A DNA stretch of 64,000 nt, taken from Legionella bozemanae. Its GTDB lineage: Bacteria > Pseudomonadota > Gammaproteobacteria > Legionellales > Legionellaceae. Where the stretch lies: the NCBI RefSeq assembly GCF_001648595.1, contig NZ_LBAW01000002.1:186001-250000 (forward strand), written 5' to 3'. Positions 1 to 9,468 of this stretch are shown one piece after another (the stretch's first letter is position 1; every line of letters starts with the position of its first letter). A program made the translations under genes and the position numbers. Under the pieces are notes generated by a model. That model ran no database searches. It worked only from the letters and a program-made list of their open reading frames with translations, and was not told the DNA's origin.

Positions 1-64
1 GGAACGTACTGATGTCAGTTTTCTATGAGGTTCAGTGTCATTATCTTAGATTTAGGGGTTGGGT

Positions 65-3000
65 ATGGAGGAACATTTTTACACAAGTTTAGTCGACTTA
101 CTGGAAAAAAAGGCAGAGAAAAATCCGGATTTCCCACTCTATACCTTCATAAATAAAAAAATACAGGAAAGTAAGAGTCTGACTTATCGTGAGTTGGCAG
201 ACCAAGCAAAGAAAATAGCAAGTGTTCTTTGCGACGTAACACAGCCTGGCGATCGGGTATTAATTATTTATCCTCCTGGCCTTGATTTTATTGCGGCCTT
301 TTTTGGTTGTTTGTATGCAGGGGTTATTGCTGTACCTTCATATTCTCCTACTACTACCGATTGGGCAAAAAAATTCCAACATATTATTAAAAATTCAGAT
401 GCATGTGTTGTTCTGACCACAAAAGAGCTTGCACAACAAATCAAAAAATACAAAGAGTATGAACAGTTAAGATGCATCATCACAGAAGATTGGGTCAATG
501 CAATTGAGACATGGAGCCATTTTGCGTTTAAGGAAGATCATATTGCTTTGTTACAATACACCTCTGGTTCAACTGGAAAACCCAAAGGAGTGATGATTAG
601 CCATGGTAATTTGTTGCATAATTTATTTGTAATAGGAAAAGCAAACAGCCTTACTGCCGAAGACATTAGTGTTTCTTGGTTGCCTCATTATCATGATATG
701 GGACTTATTGGTGGGATATTACAACCTGTTTTCAGTACGATTCCTGTAAAGTTGATGTCACCATTAACCTTTTTGCAGCGCCCGGCAATTTGGTTGGAAA
801 CAATGACATATTATCGAGCTACAGCAACGGTTGCTCCTAATTTTGCTTATGATTTATGTGCCAGTAAAGTCACTGAAGAAGAAAAAAGCCGATTGGATTT
901 AAGCAGCTTGCAATGTGCAATGAGCGGGTCAGAACCTATTCGCAAAGCAACCATTGAGCGTTTTCTTCAACGTTTTGCAAGCTGCGGTTTTTCACCTGAG
1001 GCTTTTTATCCTTGTTATGGACTTGCTGAATCGACATTAATGGTTACAGGAGGACGTCGCAAACAAGGAATAGACAGTCAATGGGTAGATAAGAAAACAC
1101 TGAATCAGAACAAAGTCCTTTATTGTGATGAAACGCATCCTGATGCCCACAGTTTGATTAATTGCGGACAGCCCGTTGATGGTTGTTTTCTTGCCATTGT
1201 GAATCCGCAGACGTTGCAGGAGTGTCCAGAACGGGTGGTTGGCGAAATATGGGTAGCAAGTAAAAGTGTTGCCCAGGGTTATTGGCAATTACCCAAGGAC
1301 TCAAAGCATTATTTCGATGCACGCATCGCCCATAAAGAACATTCTTTTTTACGCACCGGGGACATGGGGTATCTGGATCAAGGGGCGCTTTATGTCACGG
1401 GACGTCTCAAAGATCTGATTATTATTCGTGGATGTAATTATTACCCACACGATTTGGAAGATACCATCCATACATGCCATCCCTACTTGCGTGAGCATGG
1501 TTGTGCCATTTTTTCAGTAGAAGAAAATGACTCGGAATTATTAGTTATTGTGCAAGAAATTAAAAAGCAAGTTCAGGGGCTGAACTTAGAAGAAATCATC
1601 AGAACCCTACGGGGCAATTTGCGGCAAATGCATGGGATTGAGGCAGATGTTGTGGTACTTGTTGAGCCTAAATCAGTTCCTAAAACAAGCAGCGGAAAAA
1701 CACAGCGCTTATTATGTAAGAAAAAATATCTGGAAGGTGGCCTAGGTATTATCTGTATCGATAAGCTCGTAAAAAAGGAGGCAGAGGAACCTGTAAAAAC
1801 CCTGAATTCCGAATCTTCAAATATTGCCCAGATGCTCAAGCCCATTTTTAATGAAGATCTTGCGGTTTTAGATAAAGAAAAAAAGTTAAGCGAAGTGGGT
1901 TTAAATTCAGTGCAGCTGGGGGAATTACACTATGTGCTGTCGACATGCGCTGACAAAGATATATCGATTGAATTTCTGCTCAGGGATCCAAGCCTAGGCG
2001 AAATTATGGATTTATTTTCAGGAAAATCGGAGCAACAAAAACAGTGTGATCATTTCCTGATTGATTTGGTTGCTGAGTTTAATCAATATAAAAATATGAC
2101 ACCTTATATTACCTCTTTGCCCAAAGCGATGCCAGAACATGTATTATTGACTGGAGCTACAGGCTTTTTAGGAGCTTATTTACTGCGTGAGCTTTTAATT
2201 AATACGAGCTGGTATATTACATGTCTTGTTCAGGCCAGTTCACCCGCGGCAGGACGAAGCAGAGTGATGCAAAATATGGAGCACTATGGTGTGTGGAATC
2301 CGGTTTTTCATGATCGCATTAAAATCGTTTTAGGCAATTTGGAAAAAAACAATTTAGGTCTCGCTAAACAAGACTGGTACTATTTGGCAGATACTGTTGA
2401 TCTTATTTTTCATGGAGCTGCCGTCCTTAATTTTATTTATCCTTATCAAAAACTGGCAGCAAGCAATGTGTTTGGTACGAAACAACTCATCGAGTTAGCC
2501 GGGTACAGGCGGCTGAAAGCGCTGCATTATATTTCAACGGTAGGCTATTTTATGTCTGCTGATTTAGCAGATGATGCAGTAATCAGTGAACAAACTGAGC
2601 TTACACCCGAAGACGGGATTTATGGTGGTTATAATCAAACAAAATGGTTGGCTGAACGATTGGTATTTCATGCGCGCACCTATAATATTCCAACAGTGAT
2701 TTACAGGCCGAGCTTGATTACAGGGGAAAGTCAAACTGGATATTGGAACCAGGAAGATGTGGTATGCCGTGTCCTCAAAGGATGTGTTGAACTGGGCGCC
2801 CGCCCATTATTGAATGTAGATTTTAATTTTGTTCCAGTGGATTATGTCGCCAAGGCAATCGCCCGATTTGCTTTGGAAAGACCCTATCAGTCCGATACGT
2901 ATCATTTAATAAATCCGCAGGAAGTCGATGTCGATAAATTATTTGGATACGTTAAGGCCAAAGGTTTTAAGATAGAAGATGTCCCCTATCCTGATTGGGA

Positions 3001-3277
3001 AAAAATGATTAAGGAGAAAAGTCAATTTGATCTGAATCATCCATTTTCTCCATTACGGCCTTTCTTTACGGAAAAGGTCTTACATAAGGACCGTTCATTA
3101 TTTGATTTATATCTTCACAACAATCAGGCGAAAATTGATTGCACCTATACAAAAACCCAGTTAGGCAATCATGAAATTTATTGTGAAAAAATAGATGAAA
3201 CGGTATTCAATAAATACCTTAATTATCTGATTCAATGTGGATATTTAACCCAAGCCACTGAAGACACAACGAGTTAA
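65..3277 (+). CDS. Fatty-acyl-AMP ligase / acyl carrier protein / thioester reductase megaenzyme
   Basis: About 1070 residues with three modules. Residues 1-590 are an adenylate-forming fatty-acyl-AMP ligase: YTSGSTGKPKG nucleotide loop near 165, YGLAES, RTGDMGYL and GRLKDLIIIRG. A carrier domain follows, with GLNSVQ placing the phosphopantetheine serine near 615. The C-terminal 370 residues are a Lys2/CAR-type NADPH reductase: GATGFLG near 697 and a YxxxK pair (YNQTK) near 855-859. Inferred chemistry: activate a free fatty acid as acyl-AMP, load it on the built-in carrier, and release it reductively as aldehyde or alcohol. The ATG at 65 follows AGGGG; an in-frame TTG lies two codons upstream. 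A PP2C-like gene follows 50 bp downstream on the same strand. The substrate is unknown. Confidence 0.88.
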   Translation: MEEHFYTSLVDLLEKKAEKNPDFPLYTFINKKIQESKSLTYRELADQAKKIASVLCDVTQPGDRVLIIYPPGLDFIAAFFGCLYAGVIAVPSYSPTTTDWAKKFQHIIKNSDACVVLTTKELAQQIKKYKEYEQLRCIITEDWVNAIETWSHFAFKEDHIALLQYTSGSTGKPKGVMISHGNLLHNLFVIGKANSLTAEDISVSWLPHYHDMGLIGGILQPVFSTIPVKLMSPLTFLQRPAIWLETMTYYRATATVAPNFAYDLCASKVTEEEKSRLDLSSLQCAMSGSEPIRKATIERFLQRFASCGFSPEAFYPCYGLAESTLMVTGGRRKQGIDSQWVDKKTLNQNKVLYCDETHPDAHSLINCGQPVDGCFLAIVNPQTLQECPERVVGEIWVASKSVAQGYWQLPKDSKHYFDARIAHKEHSFLRTGDMGYLDQGALYVTGRLKDLIIIRGCNYYPHDLEDTIHTCHPYLREHGCAIFSVEENDSELLVIVQEIKKQVQGLNLEEIIRTLRGNLRQMHGIEADVVVLVEPKSVPKTSSGKTQRLLCKKKYLEGGLGIICIDKLVKKEAEEPVKTLNSESSNIAQMLKPIFNEDLAVLDKEKKLSEVGLNSVQLGELHYVLSTCADKDISIEFLLRDPSLGEIMDLFSGKSEQQKQCDHFLIDLVAEFNQYKNMTPYITSLPKAMPEHVLLTGATGFLGAYLLRELLINTSWYITCLVQASSPAAGRSRVMQNMEHYGVWNPVFHDRIKIVLGNLEKNNLGLAKQDWYYLADTVDLIFHGAAVLNFIYPYQKLAASNVFGTKQLIELAGYRRLKALHYISTVGYFMSADLADDAVISEQTELTPEDGIYGGYNQTKWLAERLVFHARTYNIPTVIYRPSLITGESQTGYWNQEDVVCRVLKGCVELGARPLLNVDFNFVPVDYVAKAIARFALERPYQSDTYHLINPQEVDVDKLFGYVKAKGFKIEDVPYPDWEKMIKEKSQFDLNHPFSPLRPFFTEKVLHKDRSLFDLYLHNNQAKIDCTYTKTQLGNHEIYCEKIDETVFNKYLNYLIQCGYLTQATEDTTS

Positions 3278-3327
3278 GAAGTTCTGTGTGCTATATTTTT
3301 ACAGGAGGAGGTTAATTAGGAAAAAAT

Positions 3328-4722
3328 ATGCCACGCATTCAACACATTACATCATTGCCTAATGATAAGGGGATGGATGTGTGTAAACTTGTAAAAGAAC
3401 ATCACTTTGGTTTGTATGAAACCATAGGTTTGCGCCCGAGCCAAGAGGATGCGGCCTTTGCATGTTGGTATGCACGCGATCATTTTAAATACCTTACCCC
3501 TCAAGAAATTGGTCGTCGTTTGTGGACGAGTTATCACCTGATTAATATTTTAGGACGCAATGTGATGTATGGAGGTACTACCGCATCAACGACTGTATAT
3601 GATGGCCATGGCGCGTTGATCACTGCAACTTTAGCAGACTCCATTTCTTTTGCAGTGATTTTCGACACGCAGGGGGAGATAGCAGGTGTAATGCGTTTAA
3701 ATAATATTATTCATCATCCCAATGTAGAGCTAGAGCGTATTCAAAGAGCTGGAGGGGTAGTTTTTTTTGATCGCATCGATGGTCAATTGGCGGTATCCAG
3801 GGCAATAGGAGATTTTGATTATAATGCCGAGGTAGTTTGTGCTGATGCAAGTATCGATATCAATTACCTTGATGAAATTTATGAACATATAGGTATCTCC
3901 AAAGAAAACGTAGGAAAAGTGCAATTGATTACGACATGTGATGGTTTTACCGAGCCTTTAGCGTTTCAGACTAAAAAAGAGCATGAGCAATGGCTTTTAA
4001 ATTGTTTAAGGGAAATACCCTCAGCAAGAACGCTAGAGGAACAGCTATTAGCAAAAATGCTTGCTAATAAAGCGCTTGAATGGGGATCTCGAGACAATAT
4101 TTCAATTGCCGTACAAACACTTTCTCTGTCTTTACCTTTTTTGATAGGGATTTATGATGGTCATGGAGGAAAAGAAGCTTCACGCTACACTGCGGAGAAT
4201 ATAGGCGCTGTTTTTGACTATCAGTGCTCCTTAACTCAAGAGGCCTATGCACAGCAATCGTTGAGCGCAGAGAAAAACTTCACGATATATTATCGCGATA
4301 ATAAGGATCGAGAATGGTATGAACCTTTAGCTGATGCCGCTAAAAAAGAAAGAGAGTCTGAGCTTTCCAAATCTGGAGGTGTGCGCTCACAATTGCAATT
4401 ATTGATGGAGCAAGCGGAAGAATATCTCACTTCAGCGAAAGGAAAAGGAATGGATAAGAACGCTGCTGCAAATTTAGAAACAGCTGTACACCATTTTTAT
4501 GGTGTGATGAACGCGCTATGTAACTTCTATACTGATTTGACTCTAAGCAAAGAAGAGTTTGGTGAATGTGTAAACTACATCCTCCGCTCCGATGCAACGT
4601 ATCAATTCGTCCCTGTGCGGTATTCATTTTTGTCATTAAATTTCGAAGAATGTAAGGAACATGCAGAAATAATTAAAAAGAATAATTTGTTAATGCAAAT
4701 AATAATGGACTTAACCGTGTAG
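3328..4722 (+). CDS. PP2C-like Ser/Thr phosphatase-fold protein with rearranged motif order
   Basis: 464 residues. PP2C signatures are clear but out of the usual order. RPSQED (residues 36-41, first metal Asp), a GGTTAST/TATLADS hairpin, a RAGGVV segment, AVSRAIGD, TTCDGFTE and GSRDNIS (Asp256) come first. The DGHGG motif that normally follows RPxxED appears only after them (GIYDGHGGKEASRY, Asp277). A second DGHG sits at residue 92. The last 150 residues are a charged helical tail unlike PP2C. Known family role: Mn/Mg-dependent Ser/Thr protein phosphatase. Inferred: a possible secreted effector acting on host phosphoproteins. AGGA precedes the ATG. It lies close behind the acyl-AMP ligase gene and may share its transcript. 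Confidence 0.72.
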   Translation: MPRIQHITSLPNDKGMDVCKLVKEHHFGLYETIGLRPSQEDAAFACWYARDHFKYLTPQEIGRRLWTSYHLINILGRNVMYGGTTASTTVYDGHGALITATLADSISFAVIFDTQGEIAGVMRLNNIIHHPNVELERIQRAGGVVFFDRIDGQLAVSRAIGDFDYNAEVVCADASIDINYLDEIYEHIGISKENVGKVQLITTCDGFTEPLAFQTKKEHEQWLLNCLREIPSARTLEEQLLAKMLANKALEWGSRDNISIAVQTLSLSLPFLIGIYDGHGGKEASRYTAENIGAVFDYQCSLTQEAYAQQSLSAEKNFTIYYRDNKDREWYEPLADAAKKERESELSKSGGVRSQLQLLMEQAEEYLTSAKGKGMDKNAAANLETAVHHFYGVMNALCNFYTDLTLSKEEFGECVNYILRSDATYQFVPVRYSFLSLNFEECKEHAEIIKKNNLLMQIIMDLTV

Positions 4723-4860
4723 TTGGCTCCATTCTGGAGCAGTGAACCAATCCAGAGCCCCTAGTAAGTTAAAGCGAAAATGTCCGGAGGCATATTACTT
4801 ACACACCCAAATATCTTTTTGAGTGATTTATGTAAGTTCAATATAAAAAATAAGATGATA

Positions 4861-6153
4861 CTATAAAAGGCCTATATGCTCATTGCCTTGCAGTGGTTCT
4901 GGTTTTTTCTCTTGTTGCTCCGAGCGCAGAATAGCAAAAAGCGTGACACAGGCACAAATCAATAGGTAAAGAGCCGGTGCTTCAGATAATTTCAATGCCT
5001 GGATGAGTTGTGTAAAAGCAAGTGGTGCCGCACCACCAAATAAAGCAATACCAAGACTATAGCTAAATCCAACTCCACAATAACGTAAATGGGCTGGAAA
5101 TGATTCACTGATAAGAACCACATAGCTGCCATTGATCATTGCTCCAAATAAAGCAAAACATAAGGTGAAAACCCAGACAAAAGATTCGCCAAAATGGTTC
5201 AGCCCATAAAAAAGCGGGTAACACGATAAAATCAAAAGTGTGGCACCGAAGATAAGTAATTTTTTACGGTTACACCGATCAGACAAGCTGCCAAAGACTG
5301 CAGTGAGTACTGCAAAGCTTAAAAAGCTTACTAAATTAATTAAATAAGTATGCGTTACCTTAAGCTTCACTATAGAGGTAAGATAGGCAGGCAAATACAA
5401 AAAAAGTGAAATAATGCTGGACGAAACGGCAGTAAATAAAAAAGCATGGAATAATTTTTCCCATGATAAGGTCCACAGTCCCCAAAATGGCTGATGATGC
5501 AATTTTTCTTCTTTTACCATAGTTAGGAAAACAGGAGTTTCAATCGACTGCTTGCGAATTATATAGCTAATAATCCCTAAGCCAAATCCAATTATAAAAG
5601 GAATACGCCAACCCCAAGCCATCATTTGCTCTTGGTCCAAGAGCGATGTAAGAATAAATCCTACTAATGCTCCTAGGCTATTGCCAAGGGTAATGCACAT
5701 GAATACAAGACCAATAGCAAACCCGCGCTTTTCTCGGGGAACGTGTTCTATCGTAAATACGGCAGCTCCAGGAATTTCTCCGCCAACAGAGAATCCTTGC
5801 ATCAATCGTAGCAAAATTAGGACGACGGGGGCAGTCATCCCAATGGATTGATAACCAGGTAAACATCCCATAAGCAAAGTTGCGGTTGCCATCATAAAAA
5901 CGGCAAGTGAAAAGGCGGATTTTCGGCCAAATTTATCGCCTAAGTGGCCAAAAAATACACCACCTATAGGCCGTGCTAAATACCCAAGCGCAAAGACTGC
6001 AAAAGTATTAATTAACCCAATAAGCGCATTGGTGTTTGCGAAAAAATTTTGACTAATGTAAGGTGCAAAGAGGGCGTAAATCGTAAAGTCATAAAATTCT
6101 AATGCACCGCCTAAGGCAGTAAGTGTCACAATTTTATATTGCTCTTTATTCAT
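4861..6153 (-). CDS. MFS transporter, metabolite:H+ symporter (MHS/ProP-like) family
   Basis: 430 residues with about 12 hydrophobic segments. The family signature GHLGDKFGRKSAF lies between helices 2 and 3. The N-terminus (GGALEFYDFTIYALFAPYI) is typical of the MHS branch, which includes ProP, KgtP and ShiA. The expected role is proton-coupled uptake of a small organic solute (betaine, proline or a dicarboxylate) across the inner membrane; the substrate cannot be read from sequence. It is convergent with the PP2C-like gene. Its start is preceded only by a weak purine stretch, and a dispersed repeat begins 14 bp upstream of the start codon. Confidence 0.85.
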   Translation of the reverse strand: MNKEQYKIVTLTALGGALEFYDFTIYALFAPYISQNFFANTNALIGLINTFAVFALGYLARPIGGVFFGHLGDKFGRKSAFSLAVFMMATATLLMGCLPGYQSIGMTAPVVLILLRLMQGFSVGGEIPGAAVFTIEHVPREKRGFAIGLVFMCITLGNSLGALVGFILTSLLDQEQMMAWGWRIPFIIGFGLGIISYIIRKQSIETPVFLTMVKEEKLHHQPFWGLWTLSWEKLFHAFLFTAVSSSIISLFLYLPAYLTSIVKLKVTHTYLINLVSFLSFAVLTAVFGSLSDRCNRKKLLIFGATLLILSCYPLFYGLNHFGESFVWVFTLCFALFGAMINGSYVVLISESFPAHLRYCGVGFSYSLGIALFGGAAPLAFTQLIQALKLSEAPALYLLICACVTLFAILRSEQQEKKPEPLQGNEHIGLL

Positions 6154-6456
6154 GATTTATTCTTTTCGCAAGTAACTCTGTCATCCTTCGTAGGCGGGGA
6201 GCCACTTTTAAATTGGCAATGTGGTCCATCATGAATGGATTCCTGCTTTCGCAGGAATGACAACATCCGCTTTTCTGTTCTCTTGATAGCCATTGGGCTA
6301 TTATGTTGCATTGATTTTGACCTATAGGAATTTTTTTTACAAGAGAGCGTTATAAATTAACACCATAAATTTTTTTTGAACCCAGGTGCTACTAAATGAG
6401 TAAAGATTTACGATGGGGTGTGGATTTCCGGGACTTGAATGGCCCGGAATTGATGG
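6154..6456. other. Intergenic region holding a dispersed repeat
   Basis: About 300 bases without a gene between the MHS transporter start and the 3' end of the next leftward gene. The half next to the transporter is occupied by the repeat at 6167-6273. The remainder is AT-rich and shows no convincing gene, tRNA or terminator. Confidence 0.5.
6167..6273 (+). repeat. Dispersed intergenic repeat, copy 1 (inverse copy at 24850-24957)
   Basis: About 107 bp that closely match the reverse complement of 24850-24957. Shared landmarks are CGCAAGTAACTCTG at one end, a central TTGGCAATGTG, a 20-bp hairpin ATTCCTGC-tttc-GCAGGAAT at 6239-6258, and ACATCCGCT at the other end. It has no coding capacity. The second copy lies inside longer inverted repeats. 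A bare version of the hairpin recurs at 16309-16328. Confidence 0.7.
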
Positions 6457-7182
6457 TTATCGTATTTGCAGGGATTTAGTGTCGACTACTGACTCATCAG
6501 TACGCTCTGTAAAGGATTGAAATATACTTAATCGATGTGATTTACCAAAAGAAATTGGTGGTAAAATCTGATTTTTCTGGCTTTCAACTAAGGTCATGGC
6601 ATTTTGGACGAGCAGTTTAAACCCTTCACCACAATCATCTTTATTCAATTCTGAGGCATAATTATCAATAAAAAATTGAGCTATTATGCTTGCGGAGTCG
6701 CCTTTTAGGCCTAAGATACCGTTTTCAATGAGTTCTGAGGTAGCACATTTATTTAAAATGGACCGTAAATGATCGAAATTAATATTCACATGGTGGTTTA
6801 AACTTGCAAATGTCTCTATTTCAATCTGGTTGAGAAACTTAATTGTCAATCCTCCTCGCCCAACACCTAAAAATGGTTCAATTTTTCCTAATTTAGGAAT
6901 GAAATCTACATTCCAGACAGCGCGTTCATTACTGGACTTAATATAGAGCAGAGTGAGCCCCAATATATGTCTGGAGAATTCAGTTAGAGGGACTGAGCCA
7001 GGCTCTTTATTCTCAAATCTTAAAAAAGATTTCTCAATAAGACCGAGAAAGAACTCTATTTCAGGATTGTTTACTACTTGCGTCACAGATAAAAAAAGCT
7101 CATTTAAAAAAATTTCTCCATCTTTTCTATTTATTGCCGGAAGTGTTTGTAATAATTCACGCATTACTTTTAAATGCCACAT
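6457..7182 (-). CDS. Hypothetical protein, unrecognised
   Basis: 241 residues from the ATG at 7182, which has GGTGG upstream. The frame stays open for 53 more codons, but that extension is an AT-rich hydrophobic run without a good ribosome site, so I exclude it. The protein is mixed alpha/beta with no obvious motif: a helical N-terminal half, a GVGRGGLTIKF segment and a helical C-terminus. I do not recognise a family. It could be a small effector or a conserved hypothetical. It is divergent from the downstream ygiD-like gene. Confidence 0.55.
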   Translation of the reverse strand: MWHLKVMRELLQTLPAINRKDGEIFLNELFLSVTQVVNNPEIEFFLGLIEKSFLRFENKEPGSVPLTEFSRHILGLTLLYIKSSNERAVWNVDFIPKLGKIEPFLGVGRGGLTIKFLNQIEIETFASLNHHVNINFDHLRSILNKCATSELIENGILGLKGDSASIIAQFFIDNYASELNKDDCGEGFKLLVQNAMTLVESQKNQILPPISFGKSHRLSIFQSFTERTDESVVDTKSLQIR

Positions 7183-7407
7183 AATTAGCCACCATAAGAT
7201 TAGTTTGCGCAAAAAATAACAAAAATAGATTAAGAGAATATTAATTGAGCCTGTTAAAATTGGATAATTGAAATATACAATGTGCAACACGAACATTACA
7301 TTCTGCAGGAGAGATATTTTTTTTGCAATAATGACTTTCATTTAAGCATCTGGAGTTTTTTTGAACTAATATGATACTAAGCGAGTACTGATTTACGGTG
7401 CTTCATC

Positions 7408-8229
7408 ATGGACATAAAGGATCATTGGGACCACAATGCGCGAATGCCGTTACTTTTCATAGGTCATGGTTGCCCTATGAATGCAATTCAAACCAATAAA
7501 TTTACATTGAGCTTGCAGGCATTAGGTAACAAAATTCCGCAACCCAAAGCGATCGTATGCATTTCAGCACACTGGCTAACGACAGGCACTTGGGTTACTC
7601 ATATGCTAAGTCCCAGAACTATTCACGATTTTTATTGCTTTCCCAAAAAATTGTTTAAGGTAGTATATCCAGCCCCAGGATCTCCTGAAACGGCAGAGCT
7701 GATTAAAACCCTTGTTACTGAGACCTCAATCAATCTGGATGATGAGCAATGGGGATTAGATCATGGAACTTGGTCTGTGATGCGCCATATATATCCTCGG
7801 GCGAATATCCCTATTGTTCAGCTCAGTATTGATATAGAAAAACCCGAAGAGTTCCATTATCAAATGGGACAGCAGTTATACTTGCTGCGAGAACGAGATA
7901 TTCTCATTGTCAGTAGCGGTAATTTAGTACATAACCTTTCCAAGGTTAGTTGGGAATGCAAATCAAAACCCTATGATTGGGCAATTGAATTCGACGAATG
8001 GATCAAAGAAAAACTAATACGTAGAGATTTTGTCGCATTGATTAACCATTATGGCAATACTCTTGCAGGAAAACTGAGTGTTCCTACTTGTGATCATTAT
8101 TATCCCTTGCTTTATATTTTAGGTGCTGCACGAAGTGAAGACGAACTTGTTTTTATTTATGAAGGGATTGAGAATAGTTCTGTTTCAATGCGCACATTTT
8201 TTTTGGGTATGAATTTAAATAAACAATAA
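7408..8229 (+). CDS. ygiD: 4,5-DOPA dioxygenase extradiol (YgiD-like)
   Basis: 273 residues, matching E. coli YgiD over nearly its full length by memory. Recognisable blocks are LFIGHGCPMNAI, ISAHWLTTGTWVT, TIHDFYCFPK, YPAPGSPETAEL, WGLDHGTWSVM, PIVQLSID, SGNLVHNL and DHYYPLLYILGA. The conserved histidines in GHG, SAHW, LVHNL and CDHYYP are the expected metal ligands of this class III extradiol dioxygenase. The family opens catechol rings such as DOPA between C4 and C5; the physiological substrate in bacteria is uncertain. It lies just upstream of an O-methyltransferase and near other aromatic-type oxidases. Confidence 0.88.
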   Translation: MDIKDHWDHNARMPLLFIGHGCPMNAIQTNKFTLSLQALGNKIPQPKAIVCISAHWLTTGTWVTHMLSPRTIHDFYCFPKKLFKVVYPAPGSPETAELIKTLVTETSINLDDEQWGLDHGTWSVMRHIYPRANIPIVQLSIDIEKPEEFHYQMGQQLYLLRERDILIVSSGNLVHNLSKVSWECKSKPYDWAIEFDEWIKEKLIRRDFVALINHYGNTLAGKLSVPTCDHYYPLLYILGAARSEDELVFIYEGIENSSVSMRTFFLGMNLNKQ

Positions 8230-8261
8230 TACTTAACTTTTTGATCTAATTAGCAAATAAT

Positions 8262-8435
8262 CCTGGAAAAAGCAGTTGAAAGCATGGCGAGCAAACTAAA
8301 GGTGCTGAGAGATGTTGGATTTTTAAATTTTTTTGTGAAAACAGCAGTCGCTGCTACGTGAGCGAAAAAATTTAAAAAATCCGGCAGATTCAGTATCTTT
8401 AGCTTGCGCAGTAGGTTTTCCCCGCTTTTTCTAGG
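8262..8435. repeat. Palindromic MITE-like element, full-length copy
   Basis: 174 bp whose ends are CCTGGAAAAAGC (8262-8273) and GCTTTTTCTAGG (8424-8435), 11 of 12 matched as inverted repeats. The arms stay complementary inward: GCAAACTAAAGGTGCTGA at 8291 against TCAGTATCTTTAGCTTGC, then GGATTTTTAAATTTTTT against AAAAAATTTAAAAAATCC. A small hairpin (AGCAG-tcg-CTGCT, 8343-8355) sits in the centre. It has no coding capacity. A shortened relative is at 13727-13789. Confidence 0.75.
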
Positions 8436-8469
8436 ATAATAAAATAAACCGAATTAAAAGGAATTGTAA

Positions 8470-9468
8470 ATGCAATCTCAAATGGATAAACCTCATATTC
8501 AATTAGCCATCATGTCACGCTGGTATGTCGTTTCACGAGCATTACATGCCGTAGCTAAATTAGGCGTAGCAAATCATCTGTCCTCTGGGCCTAAAAGGAT
8601 TGATGAATTGGCGAAGGTTACAGAAAGTAAGCCGGAATTACTGGATAGAATATTAAAGTTTCTCAGTAGTTATGACTTATTTAATTACAACAATGGTTTT
8701 TATTCGTTGACTGAATTATCCAAGCCGCTGTGTGACGATGACCCTCATTCCATGCGCGATGTGTTATGTATGGTTGATGATGCTTGGTGGCAAGCTTTTT
8801 CCCAGCTGGATGTGAGTCTTAATACCGGAACGCCTGCATTTGAAATACAACATGGCGATGATTTTTTTAGTTTTCTAAGTAAAAATGAAGAGAAACAGCA
8901 GAATTTTGATAGAGGAATGGCCAAGCTATCTTCTTATGATGACGCGGCGATTAGCAATGCATTCAACTTCTCTGAATTTTCCAGTTTCGTTGATATGGGC
9001 GGGGGACGCGGAGGATTGGCGACAGCAATTACTAAGCAATATCCCGGATTAAAAGCTATTCTTTTTGATACCCCGGCAGTTATTGGTCAATTGGATCCTA
9101 ATAAGTTCTCCAATAAAGTCACTCTTCAAGAAGGAGATTTTTTTGCGACAATCCCATCAGCAGATGCCTACATTTTTAAAGGCGTTTTGCACGATTTTAA
9201 TGATGAAATGATGCATAAAATATTAAAGAACTGTGCCCAGCAAATGTCTAAAAATACAACTTTATTTATTGCCGAACAAGTAATGCCAGATGATGATAAA
9301 CCACATCCCAATAAAACGATGGATATTGTGATGATGGTTTTATTAGGAGGCAGACAACGCACCTTATCTGAATGGCAAAAATCAATTGAACCTGCAGGAT
9401 TTACTTTTAAAAACAGTTATCCAACAAATAGCTTATTTACTTTAATGGAATTTCAACCTAAGAAATAA
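8470..9468 (+). CDS. SAM-dependent O-methyltransferase (hydroxyneurosporene/acetylserotonin OMT type)
   Basis: 332 residues. The N-terminal 100 form a winged-helix dimerisation domain (ALHAVAKLGVANHL, ELLDRILKFLSSYDLF). A Rossmann domain follows with the SAM loop VDMGGGRGGLATAI near residue 175, acidic FDTPAVI, and GVLHDFNDEM carrying the His/Asp expected for base catalysis. AAGGA precedes the ATG. The family methylates hydroxyls of aromatic or polyketide substrates. It sits beside a leftward set of kynurenine monooxygenase, a diiron oxidase candidate and an FAD oxidase, so a small aromatic natural product is a plausible but unproven substrate. Confidence 0.85.
   Translation: MQSQMDKPHIQLAIMSRWYVVSRALHAVAKLGVANHLSSGPKRIDELAKVTESKPELLDRILKFLSSYDLFNYNNGFYSLTELSKPLCDDDPHSMRDVLCMVDDAWWQAFSQLDVSLNTGTPAFEIQHGDDFFSFLSKNEEKQQNFDRGMAKLSSYDDAAISNAFNFSEFSSFVDMGGGRGGLATAITKQYPGLKAILFDTPAVIGQLDPNKFSNKVTLQEGDFFATIPSADAYIFKGVLHDFNDEMMHKILKNCAQQMSKNTTLFIAEQVMPDDDKPHPNKTMDIVMMVLLGGRQRTLSEWQKSIEPAGFTFKNSYPTNSLFTLMEFQPKK

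Noticed and set aside
7183..7341. N-terminal 53-codon extension of the hypothetical gene at 6457-7182
   Set aside because: Hydrophobic AT-driven composition and no ribosome site; a GGTGG-preceded ATG at 7182 is better.
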